Positions 29,040 to 38,320 of a stretch of 64,000 nucleotides of DNA are shown one piece after another (position 1 is the stretch's first letter; each line of letters opens with the position of its first letter). The translations under genes and the position numbers were made by a program. The notes beneath the pieces are model-generated. The model was not told the DNA's origin. It ran no database searches and saw nothing but the letters and a program-made list of their open reading frames with translations. This DNA comes from JACRCT01 sp049841135 (lineage in GTDB: Bacteria; Myxococcota; Myxococcia; Myxococcales; UBA5297). The stretch covers positions 2,728,001-2,792,000 of the forward strand of contig JASGHK010000004.1 in NCBI GenBank assembly GCA_049841135.1, given 5' to 3'.

Positions 29040-30536
29040 ATGCCGTCGCACCGCCCGCCGCCTCGGGTCCCGGCTGCTGCCGCGCTCGCGCTGGGCCTGG
29101 CCCTGGCCGGCTGCGTGCGCAACCCGGCGACCGGGCACCAGCAGCTCAACCTCGTGAGCGAGGCCGAGGAGATCGAGTTGGGCCAGCAGGCGGCGGCGCA
29201 GGTCGAGCAGGAGATTGGCCTCTACCAGGACGCGAAGGTGCAGGAGTACGTGGCGTCCATCGGCAAGGCGATCGCCGCGCGTTCGGAGCGGCCCAACCTG
29301 CCGTGGACCTTCAAGGTGGTCAACGACGCCACGGTCAACGCCTTCGCGCTGCCGGGCGGCCACATCTACGTGACGCGCGGGCTGATGACCTACCTCAACA
29401 GCGAGGCCGAGCTGGCGAGCGTGCTCGGCCACGAGATCGGCCACGTCACCGCGCGGCACAGCGTGAACATGATCAGCAAGGCCGAGCTCGCGCAGCTGGG
29501 CCTGGGGGTGGCGACGGTCGTCAAACCCGAGCTGCAGCCGTTCGTCGGCCTGGCCAGCGGTGGCCTGCAGCTGCTCTTCCTCAAGTTCAGCCGCGACGAC
29601 GAGAACCAGGCCGATCAGCTCTCGCTGAGCTACCTGCATGACAACGGCTACCAGGCGCAGGCGCTGCCGGACATGCTGGAGACGCTCAACCGCGAAGGGC
29701 AGCTCGCTGGCGGCGGGCGGCTTCCGTCGTGGCTCTCGACACATCCCTCCTCGGCCGACCGCGTCCAGCGCACCTCGGCGCTCATCCAGAAGCGGGGCCT
29801 CCAGCCGCTGGCCGGCAAGGTCAACCGCGCGCAGCTGCTCTCCACCATCGACGGCATGCCCTTCGGCGAGGACCCGCGCGACGGCTACCAGGCGGGGAAC
29901 ACCTTCGTCGTGCCCAACCTCAAGGTCTCCGTCGACCTCCCCAGCGGCTGGAAGGTGCAGAACGCGGCCAGCCAGCTCTCCGCGGTCAGCCCGAACCAGG
30001 ACGCGGCGGTGCAGCTGCAGGTCGCCGGGGCGATGCCGCTGGACCAGGCCGCCCAGCAGATCTTCGGCACCGACGAGCGGGGGCAGTCGCAGAGCGGCCT
30101 CAAACCCGCAGGGGCCTCACGCAAGACCACCGTCAACGGCCTGCCGGCGCTGCTCACCGACTTCACCGGACAGACGAGCGAGGGCGGAGACATCCAGGGG
30201 ACCCTGGAGCTCATCTCCCACGAAGGAAAGACCTTCGCCCTGCTCGCCTACGCCGGGGGCGGGGCCGCGAGCCAGTATTCGTCGGAGCTCGGCAAGGTGC
30301 TGGCCAGCTTCCGGCCCGAGACCGACCCCGCCAAGCTGTCGGTCGAGCCGGCGCGGGTGCAGGTCACGCGGGTGGCTCAGCGCGAGACGCTGCAGCAGTT
30401 CAACGACAGTCAGCCTTCGTCCATCGACCTCCAGCGCCTGGCGGTCATCAACCAGGCGCAGCCGCAGGAGACGCTGGCCGCGGGCGACCTGGTCAAGCGC
30501 GTGGTCGGAGGGACTGCCGCGACGAAGCCCAGCTGA
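29040..30536 (+). CDS. M48-family zinc metalloprotease, lipoprotein
   Basis: 498 residues with a lipobox (LGLALAGC), then an M48 peptidase domain: VNAFALPGGHIYVTRGLM, zinc-binding HEIGH in ASVLGHEIGHVTARHS, and the third zinc ligand Glu in FSRDDENQADQLS. The domain resembles BepA-type periplasmic proteases that handle outer-membrane proteins. A ~220-residue C-terminal extension lacks TPR repeats and is unassigned. The gene is divergent from the MoxR operon across a 147-bp promoter gap. Confidence 0.9.
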   Translation: MPSHRPPPRVPAAAALALGLALAGCVRNPATGHQQLNLVSEAEEIELGQQAAAQVEQEIGLYQDAKVQEYVASIGKAIAARSERPNLPWTFKVVNDATVNAFALPGGHIYVTRGLMTYLNSEAELASVLGHEIGHVTARHSVNMISKAELAQLGLGVATVVKPELQPFVGLASGGLQLLFLKFSRDDENQADQLSLSYLHDNGYQAQALPDMLETLNREGQLAGGGRLPSWLSTHPSSADRVQRTSALIQKRGLQPLAGKVNRAQLLSTIDGMPFGEDPRDGYQAGNTFVVPNLKVSVDLPSGWKVQNAASQLSAVSPNQDAAVQLQVAGAMPLDQAAQQIFGTDERGQSQSGLKPAGASRKTTVNGLPALLTDFTGQTSEGGDIQGTLELISHEGKTFALLAYAGGGAASQYSSELGKVLASFRPETDPAKLSVEPARVQVTRVAQRETLQQFNDSQPSSIDLQRLAVINQAQPQETLAAGDLVKRVVGGTAATKPS

Positions 30537-30570
30537 GTGTCTGCGGTCGACCCGGCCGGAGGAGTGCTAA

Positions 30571-30597
30571 AGGTATGTCAGCGTTCATCAACATGGG
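30571..30597 (+). repeat. 27-base element, copy A (partner at 61987-62013)
   Basis: These 27 bases match positions 61987-62013 with only two differences. On the plus strand both contain ATGTCAGCG(T/C)TCATCAACATGG, which would encode Met-Ser-Ala-Phe/Leu-Ile-Asn-Met. Copy A has GGAGGAG 11 bases upstream of its ATG and could start a 19-codon ORF ending at the TAG near 30633. It lies between the convergent stops of the M48 gene and the beta-helix lipoprotein. Confidence 0.5.
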
Positions 30598-30639
30598 CGC
30601 AGGGACCTTCGGCAGATATCAGCTCTCGACGTAGGTCCG

Positions 30640-33600
30640 CTACTTCGCCTCGTCGGGACCGATGTCCATCCCGAGCCCCATCGGGCGAGTCTCGCCGTCC
30701 ATGTCGGTGGTCGGGCCGAGCGCGCTGGTGAAGCCCTTGTCGACGAGCGGCGAGGCCGGGTCGAGGTGATAGTCGCCGTTCGCGGCGTCCTTGAAGAGCG
30801 GGTCGATGTCGAGGTTGCCCTTGTACTCGGTGGCGATGGAGTTGATCTCCGTGGCGGTTCGGCGGTCCTGATTGGGCGGACTGGAGAGGTGGTAGAGGAC
30901 CTGGCCGGCGTCGGGGAAGAAGTCGTTGTTGAAGAAGCCGGCGGGATTGAAGCCGGCGATGCTGTCCTCCTCGTAGACGCCGTAGCGGGTCGAGGCCACG
31001 CGGCCCGTGTCGAAGATGTTGTTGTCGAAGTGGCCCGCCTTCACGCCACCCTTCAGGTACATCGCGTAGGTCTTGCACACCGCCCCGGGCGTTCCGCCGC
31101 CGCTGACGTAGTTGTGGAAGAAGGCCAGGTCGCCGCGGCCGTAGACGCCATAAGAGGTGGCGCCCGGGCCGGCGAAAATGCGGTTGTTGGTCACCGAGCC
31201 GGTCGAGGAGCCGAGGAGCATACCGCCAGACTCGGTGGGCGCCGTGGCGGGGCTCCCGGTGTTCGCCATCGGCTCGAGGGTGTTGTTGTCGATGGTGACC
31301 TGGCTGAAGCCGCCATATCCATTCGTTCCCGGTACGCCGTCGCGGAAGCTCCAAACTGCATCGCCAGTCCCGCCGCGAAGAGTGTTCCCGGAGATGGTCC
31401 AACCATCGCCGTAGCTCATTTGCAGACCGACGGCCAACTGGTTGGCGACGCCGCCTTCAACGACCGCGTTTCCGGTGACGACGCCGGTCACAATCAATCG
31501 GGAGTCGTTCGGCAGGAGGTGGATGCCGTAAGCGCTCGGGACGGAACCGACCGTGCCGCTGTTGCCGATGATGGTGCCGTTGTCGGTGATGGCGACGTTT
31601 CCGTCGCTGATGAAGACCCCAGCCCCCTCCCGGGTCGCGGCCCCGCCTTCGATGGTGGTGTTATGGGAGACCACTGCCGTTCCGCTCTCGACGCGGACGC
31701 CGTACACCGCGGGCGCCGGGCCACCGCCGCCGACATAGGTGTTGTTGGCAATCTGCACCGTCCCTCCCGCATCCAGCATCAGGAAGACGCCCACCCCGAC
31801 GACCGGGCTGGCGCCACCGAGAATCCGTCTATTGCCATCGACGGTGTAGGTTCCCGCGCCCGCGAGGGAGAGGCCAAACACATACCCGACACCCGTCTGC
31901 GTACCACCCTCGACGTCCGAGGCGCTCACGGTGCCGCTCGCAATGCTACTCATGGCTATGCCGGCCACCCTCGCGCCGACTCCGCCGCTGATGGTGCACC
32001 CAGTGACGGTGACGGTGCTGGCTGCTCCAGTTGCTGACAACCCGAGACAGGAGTTATGGGCGCTGCCCGACTTCAGGGTGGCGCCGGTGATGTTGGCGGT
32101 GCCGTCCGTGATCCGAATGGCTGCTGCGTCGGTCGCCCCACCGGTCGGGCACCCTTCGACGGTGCCGTCATCGACCGTCAACGTGGATCCGCCGGCCACT
32201 GCGATGCCCACCGCCTCGGTCGTGCCGTTGCCGCCGACGATGCGGCCGCGAAGCACGCTCGCCTTCCCCGACGGGCCGGCGACGTCAATTCCGATTGTGC
32301 TCGAGGCGTTGCCGCTCGAGTCGGTCGCGTCGAGACTGCAGTCGACGAGGCTCGCCTCACCGCCCTCCACCGTCACCAGCGCGACCTTGGAGACGGCGGT
32401 CGCCGGCGGGGCAAAGGCCAGGCTGCAGCGATCGATGGTGGCGCTCACCCCCGCTGGGAACCGGAGGCCGGCCCCGTTCGAGGTGACGATGCGTGAGACC
32501 AGCCCTGCCGGCCGAGTCCAGCCAGCCGATTGGTCGTAGCCACACTCGAGCATGACGCCGTCGGTCAGGTCGAAGGGCGCGGCGTAGTCACCCTCGTCGA
32601 TCCGCACCACGCCGCCGCCGTAGACCACAGCGTTGCCCAGGCCAGAGGCGATGGACTTGCACGGCTTGGTCATGGAGCACTGCCAAGGCAGATTGTCGGT
32701 GCCGCTCGCCGAGACGTAGGCGCCATAGGCCAGCACGGTGACCTGGACGGTCGCGATGCCGCACAGCCCGGCCGGATCGCAGACCCGTACCTCGAACGAG
32801 AGCACCGCGTCGGCGTCGTCGAACAACGGCGCGACGAAGGTGGCCTTCGCCGTCCCGGCCTCGGACAGCGTCACCGTCGGCCCCGCGGTTTGGCTCCAGG
32901 CGAACGTCACGCCGGCCCCCTTGGGATCCAAGGAAGCCGAGGCGTCGAGCGTCACGGTGTCGCTCGGGTGAGCCGGATTGGGCGTGGCCGTCGCCTTGGC
33001 AATGGGCGCGTCGATGTCGTGGACGATCACTGCGACGGTCCGGGAGGCACAGGCGTCGAAGGCGTCGCAGACCTCGACCTCGAAGCCGAGGGCCACGTCG
33101 CCCACCGCGGCCGGAGCGGTGAAGCTGGCCTCGGCGCTGCCCTCGCCCGCCACGACGACCGCCGGTCCCTCGGTCTGCGTCCACGAATAGGTGAGCGTGT
33201 CACCGGGGTCGCTCGCCTCGACCGCGAGCGTGCAGTGTGAGCCCTCGTCGACCGGATCAGGCGTGGCCGTGGCTGCAGCGATGGTTGGGATGTGATCGAC
33301 GGTGACCTTGGTGGTGGCGCTCGCGCACAGCGGCGTCGGGTCGCAGACCGTGACGGTGACCTCGACGACCGCGTTCGCGGCGAGCGCCGGAGCGACGAGG
33401 GTCGCATTCGCCGTGTCGGCGCCACTCAGGATCACGACCGGCGTCCCTGCGGTCTGCGTCCAGGCCCAGGTCAGCGCCTCGCCCTCGGGATTGCTCGCCG
33501 TCGCGGCCATCGTCAGCGACCGCCCTTCGATGACGGAATACGCCGCGGGCAGGCTCACCGACGGAGTGCCGGGCGTCGAGGCGTCGGGCTGCGGCTGGGA

Positions 33601-33792
33601 GGCGTCGGCTTCCGGGACCGCGCCGTCGACCTTGGGGACCGAGCCGTCCGGTGCCGGGAGCGCGCCATCGCCGGCAGGCGCCGCGGCGTCGGACACTGCG
33701 GCGTCTGCCGCTCGAGGAGCTTCACCCCCGCAGTTGCAGCCCGCGAGCGAGGCGATTGCGAACAGCCCGGCGACCAGCTTCAAGCGCGTCAT
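30640..33792 (-). CDS. Lipoprotein with four PKD/Ig-like repeats and a parallel beta-helix
   Basis: 1,050 residues without any frameshift. Signal peptide with lipobox (AIASLAGCNCG), an Asp/Ala/Pro linker to ~residue 70, then four ~90-residue PKD-like repeats, each with an (A/S)WTQTAG- or WSQTAG-type strand and a VCDP/VCDAF strand. From YVSASGTDNLPWQC the protein becomes a DUF1565-like right-handed beta-helix of many Gly/Asn/Val turns, ending with the LDPASPLVDKGF closing motif common to secreted helix proteins. It is probably a surface adhesin or polysaccharide-binding protein. The ATG at 33792 has GAGGAA upstream; the gene is divergent from the phospholipase D gene. Confidence 0.85.
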   Translation of the reverse strand: MTRLKLVAGLFAIASLAGCNCGGEAPRAADAAVSDAAAPAGDGALPAPDGSVPKVDGAVPEADASQPQPDASTPGTPSVSLPAAYSVIEGRSLTMAATASNPEGEALTWAWTQTAGTPVVILSGADTANATLVAPALAANAVVEVTVTVCDPTPLCASATTKVTVDHIPTIAAATATPDPVDEGSHCTLAVEASDPGDTLTYSWTQTEGPAVVVAGEGSAEASFTAPAAVGDVALGFEVEVCDAFDACASRTVAVIVHDIDAPIAKATATPNPAHPSDTVTLDASASLDPKGAGVTFAWSQTAGPTVTLSEAGTAKATFVAPLFDDADAVLSFEVRVCDPAGLCGIATVQVTVLAYGAYVSASGTDNLPWQCSMTKPCKSIASGLGNAVVYGGGVVRIDEGDYAAPFDLTDGVMLECGYDQSAGWTRPAGLVSRIVTSNGAGLRFPAGVSATIDRCSLAFAPPATAVSKVALVTVEGGEASLVDCSLDATDSSGNASSTIGIDVAGPSGKASVLRGRIVGGNGTTEAVGIAVAGGSTLTVDDGTVEGCPTGGATDAAAIRITDGTANITGATLKSGSAHNSCLGLSATGAASTVTVTGCTISGGVGARVAGIAMSSIASGTVSASDVEGGTQTGVGYVFGLSLAGAGTYTVDGNRRILGGASPVVGVGVFLMLDAGGTVQIANNTYVGGGGPAPAVYGVRVESGTAVVSHNTTIEGGAATREGAGVFISDGNVAITDNGTIIGNSGTVGSVPSAYGIHLLPNDSRLIVTGVVTGNAVVEGGVANQLAVGLQMSYGDGWTISGNTLRGGTGDAVWSFRDGVPGTNGYGGFSQVTIDNNTLEPMANTGSPATAPTESGGMLLGSSTGSVTNNRIFAGPGATSYGVYGRGDLAFFHNYVSGGGTPGAVCKTYAMYLKGGVKAGHFDNNIFDTGRVASTRYGVYEEDSIAGFNPAGFFNNDFFPDAGQVLYHLSSPPNQDRRTATEINSIATEYKGNLDIDPLFKDAANGDYHLDPASPLVDKGFTSALGPTTDMDGETRPMGLGMDIGPDEAK

Positions 33793-33932
33793 TCGGTGTT
33801 CCTCGCGGCGTCGGTTCGAAGTCCAAAAAACGATACCACTGCCCAACGCTCCGCTCGCCTGGACGGCCGGGCAGCTTTCAGGGCTCCAGCCCTTCACTCG
33901 GAGGCTCGGCCTGGCCTAGACTTCGCCCCACT

Positions 33933-35789
33933 ATGCCCATCCGCTCCAACCCGCCCCCGAAGTCGGTTTCGGTTCCCACCACCGGCAAGGCCGCCGAGAA
34001 GGCGCCGGTCGCGAAGAACACCGCCACGCCCGCGGCCCCCGCGCCGGCGGCTCCGGCCGTCCCCGCGGCCATCGACACGCTCGAAGGCGCCCGGTCGAAC
34101 CAGGCCGCCAAGCTGACCTCGATGCCGCCGCCGCCGGCGACCCCGCCCGGCGGCAACATCACCGCGGGCAAGACGCTGGCCGCGACCTTCGACGCCATCC
34201 AGGCCCCGGGCGGCCCCGCCGAGGCGCGCGTGCTCTCCAACGGCCTCGACGCCTGGAACGCCCGCTGGGACATGCTCACCAGCGCCAAGTCGTCGATCGA
34301 CACGACCTACTTCATCCTGGAGAAGGACTGCTTCGGCTACGCGTTCCTGGGCCAGCTGCTCAAGAAGCAGCTCGAGGGCGTGCCGGTCCGCGTGATGACC
34401 GACTCCATGGCGGACACCTTCGGCGAGAAGGGCTTCACCATGGCCGGCCGCGGCAAGGACTACCTGGACGAGCTGGTCAACGCCGGCGCCAAGGCCTACG
34501 TCTACCACCCGCTCTACCAGCGCCCCGTCGACGCCATCGCCGGCCGCGACTTCTCCACCCTCTCGTCCAACCACGACAAGATCCTCGTGGTCGACGGCCA
34601 GAAGGCGGTCACCGGCGGCCGCAACGTCGCCATCGACTACTTCGCCGACCCGAAGGACTGGAAGGGCGCCTGGCGCGACATGGACATCTCGCTCGAGGGC
34701 GGGCAGACCGCCGCCGGCCTGAAGAAGGCGCTCGACGACGAGCTGGCGACCAGCGTCGCCTCCCCGGTGGGCAAGGACTTCCTGGGCAACTGGTCCAAGA
34801 AGGACATCCAGCTGCTCGGCGCGGCGGAGATGATGGACCTGTGGCTGCACGACCCGCAGCTGTCCGACGCCCAGAAGGCAGAGATCCGCGCGAACCCGAA
34901 GCTGCTGGAGCCGATGGTCGAGGACCTGGTCCAGCGCGCGCTCGAGCGGGTTCAGGCCGACCTGCCCAAGGACCTCAAGCGCAAGCCCAGCGATTCCGAC
35001 CTGGAGTTTTTGCGCACCAACGCCCAGCAGATGGTCACCCAGCTCGAGGCGCGCGGCAGCAGCGCCCGCTTCCACACCGCCGGCTTCGGCGAGCACCAGA
35101 CCGAGGCGAAGATCATCGACCAGACCTCGGCCGCCGCGGGCCGCGCCAACGGCATCGCCCCGGCGCTCAAGGCGCTGGTGGACTCGGCCAAGACCCGCAT
35201 CGTCATCGAGAACCCGTACGTCGTCCTCACCGAGGACATGATGAAGTCGCTCGAGGCCGCCAGCGCCCGCGGCGTGAAGATCGACATCATCACCAACAGC
35301 CCGCTCTCCACCGACAGCGACGTGACCCAGGCCTTCTTCCTCGAGGACTGGCCGTACATCCTGGCGCGCTGCCCCACCGCCACCATCCAGGTGGCGACCG
35401 GCGACCGGAAGTTCCACACCAAGAGCGCGGTGGTCGACGGCGAGGAGAGCCTGGTCTCGACCTACAACCTCGACCTGCTCTCGGGCTACGTGAACAGCGA
35501 GGTCGGCGCGGTGGTGAAGTCCAAGGAGGTCGCCACCGACCTGCTCGCGGCCTTCGACGCGGACCTGAAGGATCCGGCCAACGGGTTCATCCAGTACACC
35601 ATCAAGCGCGACGCCGACGGCAAGGCCATCTTCAAGGACGGCAAGCCGGTGGTGGAGTTCGGGCCCGAGAACCACCTGCCCAAGGACCTGCTCGAGAAGT
35701 ACGCGAAGAAGCGCGACCTGTGGGGCAACAAGCTGCGCGAGAACCTGCCGATGTTCGAGCCGCTGCGGCACCCGGCGCTCCCGGGATAG
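33933..35789 (+). CDS. Phospholipase D-family protein
   Basis: About 618 residues with the two PLD-superfamily half-sites: HDKILVVDGQKAVTGGRNVA (first HxK-type motif) and FHTKSAVVDGEESLVSTYNL (second). Together they form one active site acting on phosphodiester bonds, in lipids or nucleic acids. The first ~70 residues are an Ala/Pro/Lys-rich linker without a signal peptide. TAGACT sits 10 bases before the ATG and there is no ribosome-binding site, suggesting a leaderless transcript. Followed by a strong terminator. Confidence 0.88.
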   Translation: MPIRSNPPPKSVSVPTTGKAAEKAPVAKNTATPAAPAPAAPAVPAAIDTLEGARSNQAAKLTSMPPPPATPPGGNITAGKTLAATFDAIQAPGGPAEARVLSNGLDAWNARWDMLTSAKSSIDTTYFILEKDCFGYAFLGQLLKKQLEGVPVRVMTDSMADTFGEKGFTMAGRGKDYLDELVNAGAKAYVYHPLYQRPVDAIAGRDFSTLSSNHDKILVVDGQKAVTGGRNVAIDYFADPKDWKGAWRDMDISLEGGQTAAGLKKALDDELATSVASPVGKDFLGNWSKKDIQLLGAAEMMDLWLHDPQLSDAQKAEIRANPKLLEPMVEDLVQRALERVQADLPKDLKRKPSDSDLEFLRTNAQQMVTQLEARGSSARFHTAGFGEHQTEAKIIDQTSAAAGRANGIAPALKALVDSAKTRIVIENPYVVLTEDMMKSLEAASARGVKIDIITNSPLSTDSDVTQAFFLEDWPYILARCPTATIQVATGDRKFHTKSAVVDGEESLVSTYNLDLLSGYVNSEVGAVVKSKEVATDLLAAFDADLKDPANGFIQYTIKRDADGKAIFKDGKPVVEFGPENHLPKDLLEKYAKKRDLWGNKLRENLPMFEPLRHPALPG

Positions 35790-35818
35790 CCCCGACCTCC
35801 GCGCGACGCTAAGAACTC

Positions 35819-35851
35819 AAGAGGCCGGCCTGACGGGCCGGCCTCTTCTCT
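35819..35851 (+). terminator. Rho-independent terminator after the phospholipase D gene
   Basis: A perfect 12-bp stem AAGAGGCCGGCC/GGCCGGCCTCTT with a five-base loop is followed by CTCT, 30 bases after the stop codon and just before the phosphatase gene. Confidence 0.85.
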
Positions 35852-35865
35852 AGGGAGCGCCCGAG

Positions 35866-36630
35866 ATGTCCAAACGCACCATCGCGATCGGCGACATCCA
35901 CGGCGACCTCGCGGCGCTGGAGCGCGTGCTCTCCCTGCTGCCGCCGCTCGAGCCCACCGACACGCTGGTCTTCCTGGGCGACTACGTCGACCGCGGACCG
36001 GACTCCGCCGGGGTCGTCGAGCTGGTCCGCCACGGCCTCGCCCAGCGCACGCCGGCGAAGATCGTCGCGCTGCGCGGCAACCACGAGGACGCCTGGCTGC
36101 GGGTGGTGACCAAGGGAGGTTGGCCCGAGTTCACGACGCCGCCGGGCAACGGCTGCCTCGCCTGCTACCGCAGCTTCGCCAAGAGCGAGCGCGAGGGAGA
36201 GATCGCCGACGAGGAGTTCCTGTCGATCCTCGAGGGCAAGTTCCTGCCCAAGGACGTCGTGGAGTGGTTCAGCCAGCTGCCGTTCTGGTACGAGGACTCC
36301 CACGCCATCTACGTCCACGCCGGGCTGCCCTGCGTCGGCCCGCGCTTTCTGCACCCGGTGATGGTCAAGGACCCGGCGATCCTGCTCTGGAACCGGGACA
36401 AGCGCTTCTTCACCGAGTACAAGGGCAAGCGGGTCGTCTGCGGGCACACCGTGACCACCACGCTTCCGCAGGAGCTCTCGCTCTACACGCCCGAGTGCGA
36501 CAACGACCTCTTCCAGGGTGAGCACGTGCTGGCCATCGACACCGGCGCCGGCAAGAAGGACGGCTTCCTCACCGCGGTCGAGCTGCCGGGCATCACCGTC
36601 TACGAGTCGCGCGCCAAGGGTAAAGCGTAG
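35866..36630 (+). CDS. Calcineurin-type serine/threonine protein phosphatase
   Basis: A 254-residue metallophosphatase of the PP2A/ApaH-like group. All metal and phosphate motifs are present: IAIGDIHGD, FLGDYVDRGPDS, LRGNHEDAW, VHAGLP and CGHTVT. There is no signal peptide, so it is cytoplasmic. It may counter Hanks-type kinases such as the one at 39.6 kb, or act on small phosphates; the sequence alone does not decide. The ATG at 35866 follows GGGAG. Confidence 0.88.
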   Translation: MSKRTIAIGDIHGDLAALERVLSLLPPLEPTDTLVFLGDYVDRGPDSAGVVELVRHGLAQRTPAKIVALRGNHEDAWLRVVTKGGWPEFTTPPGNGCLACYRSFAKSEREGEIADEEFLSILEGKFLPKDVVEWFSQLPFWYEDSHAIYVHAGLPCVGPRFLHPVMVKDPAILLWNRDKRFFTEYKGKRVVCGHTVTTTLPQELSLYTPECDNDLFQGEHVLAIDTGAGKKDGFLTAVELPGITVYESRAKGKA

Positions 36631-36636
36631 CGAGCG

Positions 36637-37387
36637 CTACGGCGCCGGCACCCACGACTCGACGTCCAGCTGACGCTCGAGGACGAGCACCTTGCTCCCC
36701 GGCCGCTTGGACGGTCCCTTGAGCTCGCGGACCTTGCCGGTCAGCCTCAGCGCCTTCTCTTCGGGGAGCCTGCCCGCGACGTAGACGACGAGCTCGGGCG
36801 CCGCCAGCGAGGTCGAAGTACTGGGCCGACTTGCCGGCGACCCGGTCGATCAGGTGCTGCCACGGAACCTTCGCGACTCGGCCCTCCACGGTCACGCTCT
36901 CGCCATCCTTCAAGCCCGCCAGGCTCTCGACCACGTTTCCTCCCACGCCGGCATCGGGGCCGGCGGCGCTCTTCGCGCGCATCGGTTCGGCCGCCTTCTC
37001 CGCCGCGTCGACCGGGCCAGCCAGCACGATGCCCGTGCAGGTCCCGGCGGTCGGTCCCCGCGTTGCTCGCAGGGCCTTCTCCACGCAGCTCTTTGCCTTG
37101 GGCAGGCTCGCCTTCTCGACCTGGGCATCGGTCGGCTTCGCGCTCCAGGTCCACTTCACCTTGAAGGCCGCGCCCTCCGGAGCACAGGCATCTATCGTCC
37201 TCTTCTGCTCGGCCAGCGCTGCAACCACCCCGACCATCGCGAACATCCCGCCCTCAGAGAGCCTGCAAGTGAGGTCTCGAACCTGCTGTCCGTTGGCCGC
37301 GAGGCTCTCCACCGAAAGCTCGGTCGAAGCCGCCGTGGCGATCGCCGGCAGCACCAGGAGCAACGCGACGAGGCTTCCGACACGCAT
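36637..37387 (-). CDS. Exported hypothetical protein; frameshift near 36815
   Basis: About 250 residues with a signal peptide (VALLLVLPAIATAA). The mature part has four cysteines in its first half and ends, after a frame change near 36815, with an OB-fold-like tail (LRLTGKVRELKGPSK; VLVLERQLDVESWVP). The joined frames end at a stop 7 bases from the convergent phosphatase stop, which fits a compact gene border and supports the frameshift reading. GGAGGG precedes the ATG at 37387. Function unknown. Confidence 0.65.
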
Positions 37388-37518
37388 CGAGGGCACCCTC
37401 CGGGACGGCCTTGCAAGTACCTGACTTTGCTTCGCTTCTTGGAGGCCCCTTCCAGCCATCCCTGGAACCCATCGAAATCACTGGGCGTTTTCGGCGTCCT
37501 TGGGGCGGGCCCGCATCC

Positions 37519-37527
37519 ATATATATA
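37519..37527. promoter_or_regulatory. AT-rich tract in a divergent promoter region
   Basis: ATATATATA is a striking AT island in ~70% GC DNA, within the 219-bp gap between the divergent genes starting at 37387 and 37607. It probably belongs to one of the two promoters; it lies 80 bases before the DUF4349 start. Confidence 0.3.
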
Positions 37528-37606
37528 GGCCGCGACTTCGGGGTGTCATACAGCGCCTCCTCCGGGCGCACGGATGGACGAACTTCCACACACGGAGGCC
37601 TCGCCC

Positions 37607-38162
37607 ATGGAACGTATCCTCGCCGTCGCTCTCCTCACCTTCGCCGGCGGCTGTAGCCGAAGCGCCGACTTCGACCGGCCTGCGGTCGGCGCACCCAATC
37701 GCGCACTCGCCGTCACGCTCGGTGCCTCCGTCCAGGTCGCCGACGTTCGCGACTCTTCGCGCCGGCTCCGCACCGAGCTTCGCGCGCGTCGGCGGCTTCG
37801 TCCTCGACTCGTCGAGTTCCGGCGATCGTGACGTCCGCTTCGAGCTGCGCGTTCCCTCCACCCGGCTCGCCGCGTTCCGGACGACGCTCTCGAGCCTCGG
37901 CGAAATCCTCCACGAGTCCGAGAAGACCGACGACGTGACCGAGCAGCAGACCGACCTCGGCGCCCGTCTGCGAAACGCGCAGGTCCAGGAGCAACGGCTG
38001 CTGCGCCTCCTCGAGGAAAAGACGGGCTCGCTCGCGGACGTCATCGCCGTGGAGAAGGAGCTGGCCTCGGTGCGCGAGACCGTCGAGCGGCTCGACGCGC
38101 AGTCGAAGGCGCTCGCGAAGCGGGTGGAGCTGGCGGCGGTCAGCCTCACGCTGAGCCGCTGA
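37607..38162 (+). CDS. DUF4349-family lipoprotein-like protein; frameshift near 37755
   Basis: About 185 residues. A short signal with a Cys (LLTFAGGCS) suggests a lipoprotein. After a frame change near 37755 the protein shows the DUF4349 pattern: DVRFELRVPSTRLAAFRTTL, a DDVTEQQTDLGARLRNAQVQ coiled segment, then LLEEKTGSLADVIAVEKELA. Family members usually end with a membrane helix; here the protein stops at the end of the coiled coil (VSLTLSR), so it lacks that anchor. GGAGG precedes the ATG. Confidence 0.72.
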
Positions 38163-38259
38163 GAACAAGGTGAAGGCGGCGCACCTGACGATGCTCATCC
38201 GCATCAAGAACACGCTGACGCCGGAGCAGCAAAAGCTGCTGCGCAGCCCGGCGCGCTAG
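38161..38259 (+). pseudogene. C-terminal remnant of a Spy/CpxP-like (LTxxQ) gene
   Basis: In a frame that overlaps the DUF4349 stop, 32 codons read HLTMLIRIKNTLTPEQQKLL and end at TAG (38257-38259). LTPEQQ with a preceding LIRIKN helix is the typical C-terminal signature of Spy/CpxP-type periplasmic stress proteins. No N-terminal part or good start is present, as an in-frame TGA lies at 38152. It is either a gene fragment or a join caused by misassembly. A hairpin follows it directly. Confidence 0.5.
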
Positions 38260-38261
38260 GA

Positions 38262-38283
38262 CTCGGCCGGTGATCCGGCCGAG
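38262..38283 (+). terminator. Terminator-like hairpin
   Basis: A perfect 9-bp stem CTCGGCCGG/CCGGCCGAG with a 4-base loop lies three bases after the Spy/CpxP-like remnant. Only CCTCCTT follows, so termination strength is uncertain. Confidence 0.55.
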
Positions 38284-38320
38284 CCTCCTTGAGGCCCGCG
38301 CAGTTCACTGCGAACCCTTC

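Noticed and set aside
33810..33835. tRNA-like T-arm motif (GGTTCGAAGTCC)
   Set aside because: No cloverleaf can be formed from the flanking sequence; similar GGTTCGA matches elsewhere also lack acceptor and anticodon stems.
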